Source: an uncultured Oscillospiraceae bacterium
GTDB taxonomy: Bacteria > Bacillota > Clostridia > Oscillospirales > Oscillospiraceae
Assembly: GCA_910589085.1 (NCBI GenBank)
Contig: CAJUSG010000039.1
Coordinates: 1 to 22,773, forward strand
Direction of reading: 5' to 3'
Length of the DNA: 22,773 nt
In this document: positions 22,280-22,773 of the stretch, piece by piece
Layout: each line of letters starts with the position of its first letter
Numbering within the stretch: position 1 is the first letter of the stretch
Program-made: the position numbers and the translations under genes
Notes under the pieces: generated by a model
Told to the model about the DNA's origin: nothing
The model's input: only the letters and a program-made list of their open reading frames with translations
Database searches by the model: none

Positions 22280-22713
22280 ATGGCAAAATGTTGTATTTGT
22301 GGAAAATAAATGAGTTCGTTTAGTCTAAACTGTGTTCCCTTAACCACAAAGGTTAATGGTAAACGACAGGTCGAATGCCGCAACTGCTACAATAAATATA
22401 AAGGCAAACTACTGCAGTTTACTCCAGATGGCAAAGCGATTGTTATGGAGGATAAGGATGCTGAAATTCGAAAAAAATGTAACGTCTGCGGACACCTGTA
22501 TTGCTATTCTCTTTATGATTTGATGCGTAACGCAGAAAAAGCAAAATCTGCCGCACTTTCTGCTACTATGGGGTTTGCTGGGGCAGTAAGCGGTATGTAC
22601 ACCGCAAGTGCGGTTCATAGCGGAAACGCTGAAGCTGCATCGAATCGAATTGTCGATTATAACCGTTGCCCCCATTGCGGCTCTATAGATGTCCGCACTT
22701 TGAGCAAGGAGGA
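22280..22713 (+). pseudogene. Zinc-ribbon protein gene interrupted by an in-frame stop at codon 10
   Basis: A ribosome site (GGGGAGG) precedes an ATG at 22280. The frame reads MAKCCICGK, then TAA, and at once ATG again in the same frame (22310), staying open to the window edge. Joined, the N-terminus would be a four-cysteine zinc module: CxxC in the first nine codons and CRNC about 30 residues later, similar to DUF4428-type domains. Two more pairs follow, CNVCG and CPHCG, around a Gly/Ala/Ser-rich hydrophobic stretch (SAALSATMGFAGAVSG). A single base change (AAA to TAA) would explain the stop. Alternatively, the protein restarts at the second ATG by coupling but loses half its first zinc site. 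The reading after about 22713 is out of character, so the true 3' end is unclear. GC content is far lower than in host genes. Confidence 0.6.
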
Positions 22714-22773
22714 ATGGACTATCGTTCTATCCTGGACCGGGCGGATTCCATTGTCTACGTCAGCAGGACCTAC
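22714..22773 (+). pseudogene. Possible 5'-truncated SLOG/DUF1273-type gene fragment (runs off window)
   Basis: In a frame different from the zinc-ribbon gene, the last 60 bases read MDYRSILDRADSIVYVSRTY. This resembles the segment YxxIL-x2-AD-x-VVYVS-x2-Y in the C-terminal third of DUF1273/YpsA-like SLOG proteins. Base composition returns to host-like GC here. Upstream in this frame there is a stop at 22660, and no N-terminal SLOG sequence precedes it. The gene therefore looks cut at its 5' end, near 22710. Only 20 codons are visible, so the call is tentative. Confidence 0.4.

Noticed and set aside
22409..22675. Minus-strand frame in the AT-rich right end
   Set aside because: It is antisense to the zinc-ribbon gene, whose cysteine pairs and ribosome site are much better evidence.
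1..22773. CRISPR arrays, tRNA, rRNA or complete insertion sequences
   Set aside because: No regularly spaced repeats, no cloverleaf-type sequence and no transposase were seen on reading both strands.

Overview
The window looks like chromosomal DNA of a high-GC, spore-forming Clostridia, most likely an Oscillospiraceae-type gut organism. The evidence is a GC-rich, Firmicutes-style gene set (spoIIR, greA-lysS, a large Bacillus-type SRP RNA next to dnaX-ybaB, and a YqhQ/DUF1385-prmC pair), strong AGGAGG-type ribosome binding sites and many GTG or TTG starts. The taxonomic placement is inference. Nearly every gene is on the minus strand, so the window reads from right to left.

Left part (1-8796): prmC (cut by the window edge) lies downstream of a DUF1385 membrane protein. 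Upstream of these are two complete OmpR-type two-component systems. One consists of a lipoprotein with Asp-rich repeats, a response regulator and a histidine kinase. A palindromic repeat element lies between that regulator and its kinase. The other is a regulator-kinase pair with an ATGA overlap, its own promoter and a strong terminator.

Middle part (8852-13341): this is a compact phage-derived module. A rightward gene encodes a self-cleaving S24/LexA-type repressor. It is separated by a perfect 12-bp inverted repeat and two good back-to-back promoters from a leftward operon. That operon encodes two tail-fibre/collar proteins, an XhlA-like protein, two small membrane (holin-like) proteins and a peptidoglycan amidase. 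No integrase, capsid, terminase, portal, tail tube or replication genes are present. It therefore looks like either a prophage remnant or a kept, damage-inducible fibre-plus-lysis cassette. A bidirectional terminator closes its right side.

Right part (13399-22018): a MATE efflux pump, a leucine-rich-repeat protein, ybaB, dnaX, the SRP RNA gene (ffs) with a clear promoter, lysS, greA with a near-consensus promoter, an unrecognised gene and spoIIR. The dnaX-ybaB block and the greA-lysS block are standard housekeeping operons. The leucine-rich-repeat gene sits where recR usually follows ybaB.

Far right (about 22080-22773): the sequence becomes AT-rich and the coding strand changes. It holds a zinc-ribbon gene with an in-frame stop at codon 10, then what looks like the 5'-truncated remains of a SLOG/DUF1273-type gene running off the edge. 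This looks like a recent insertion or rearrangement next to spoIIR. No tRNA, rRNA, CRISPR array or complete insertion sequence was seen.
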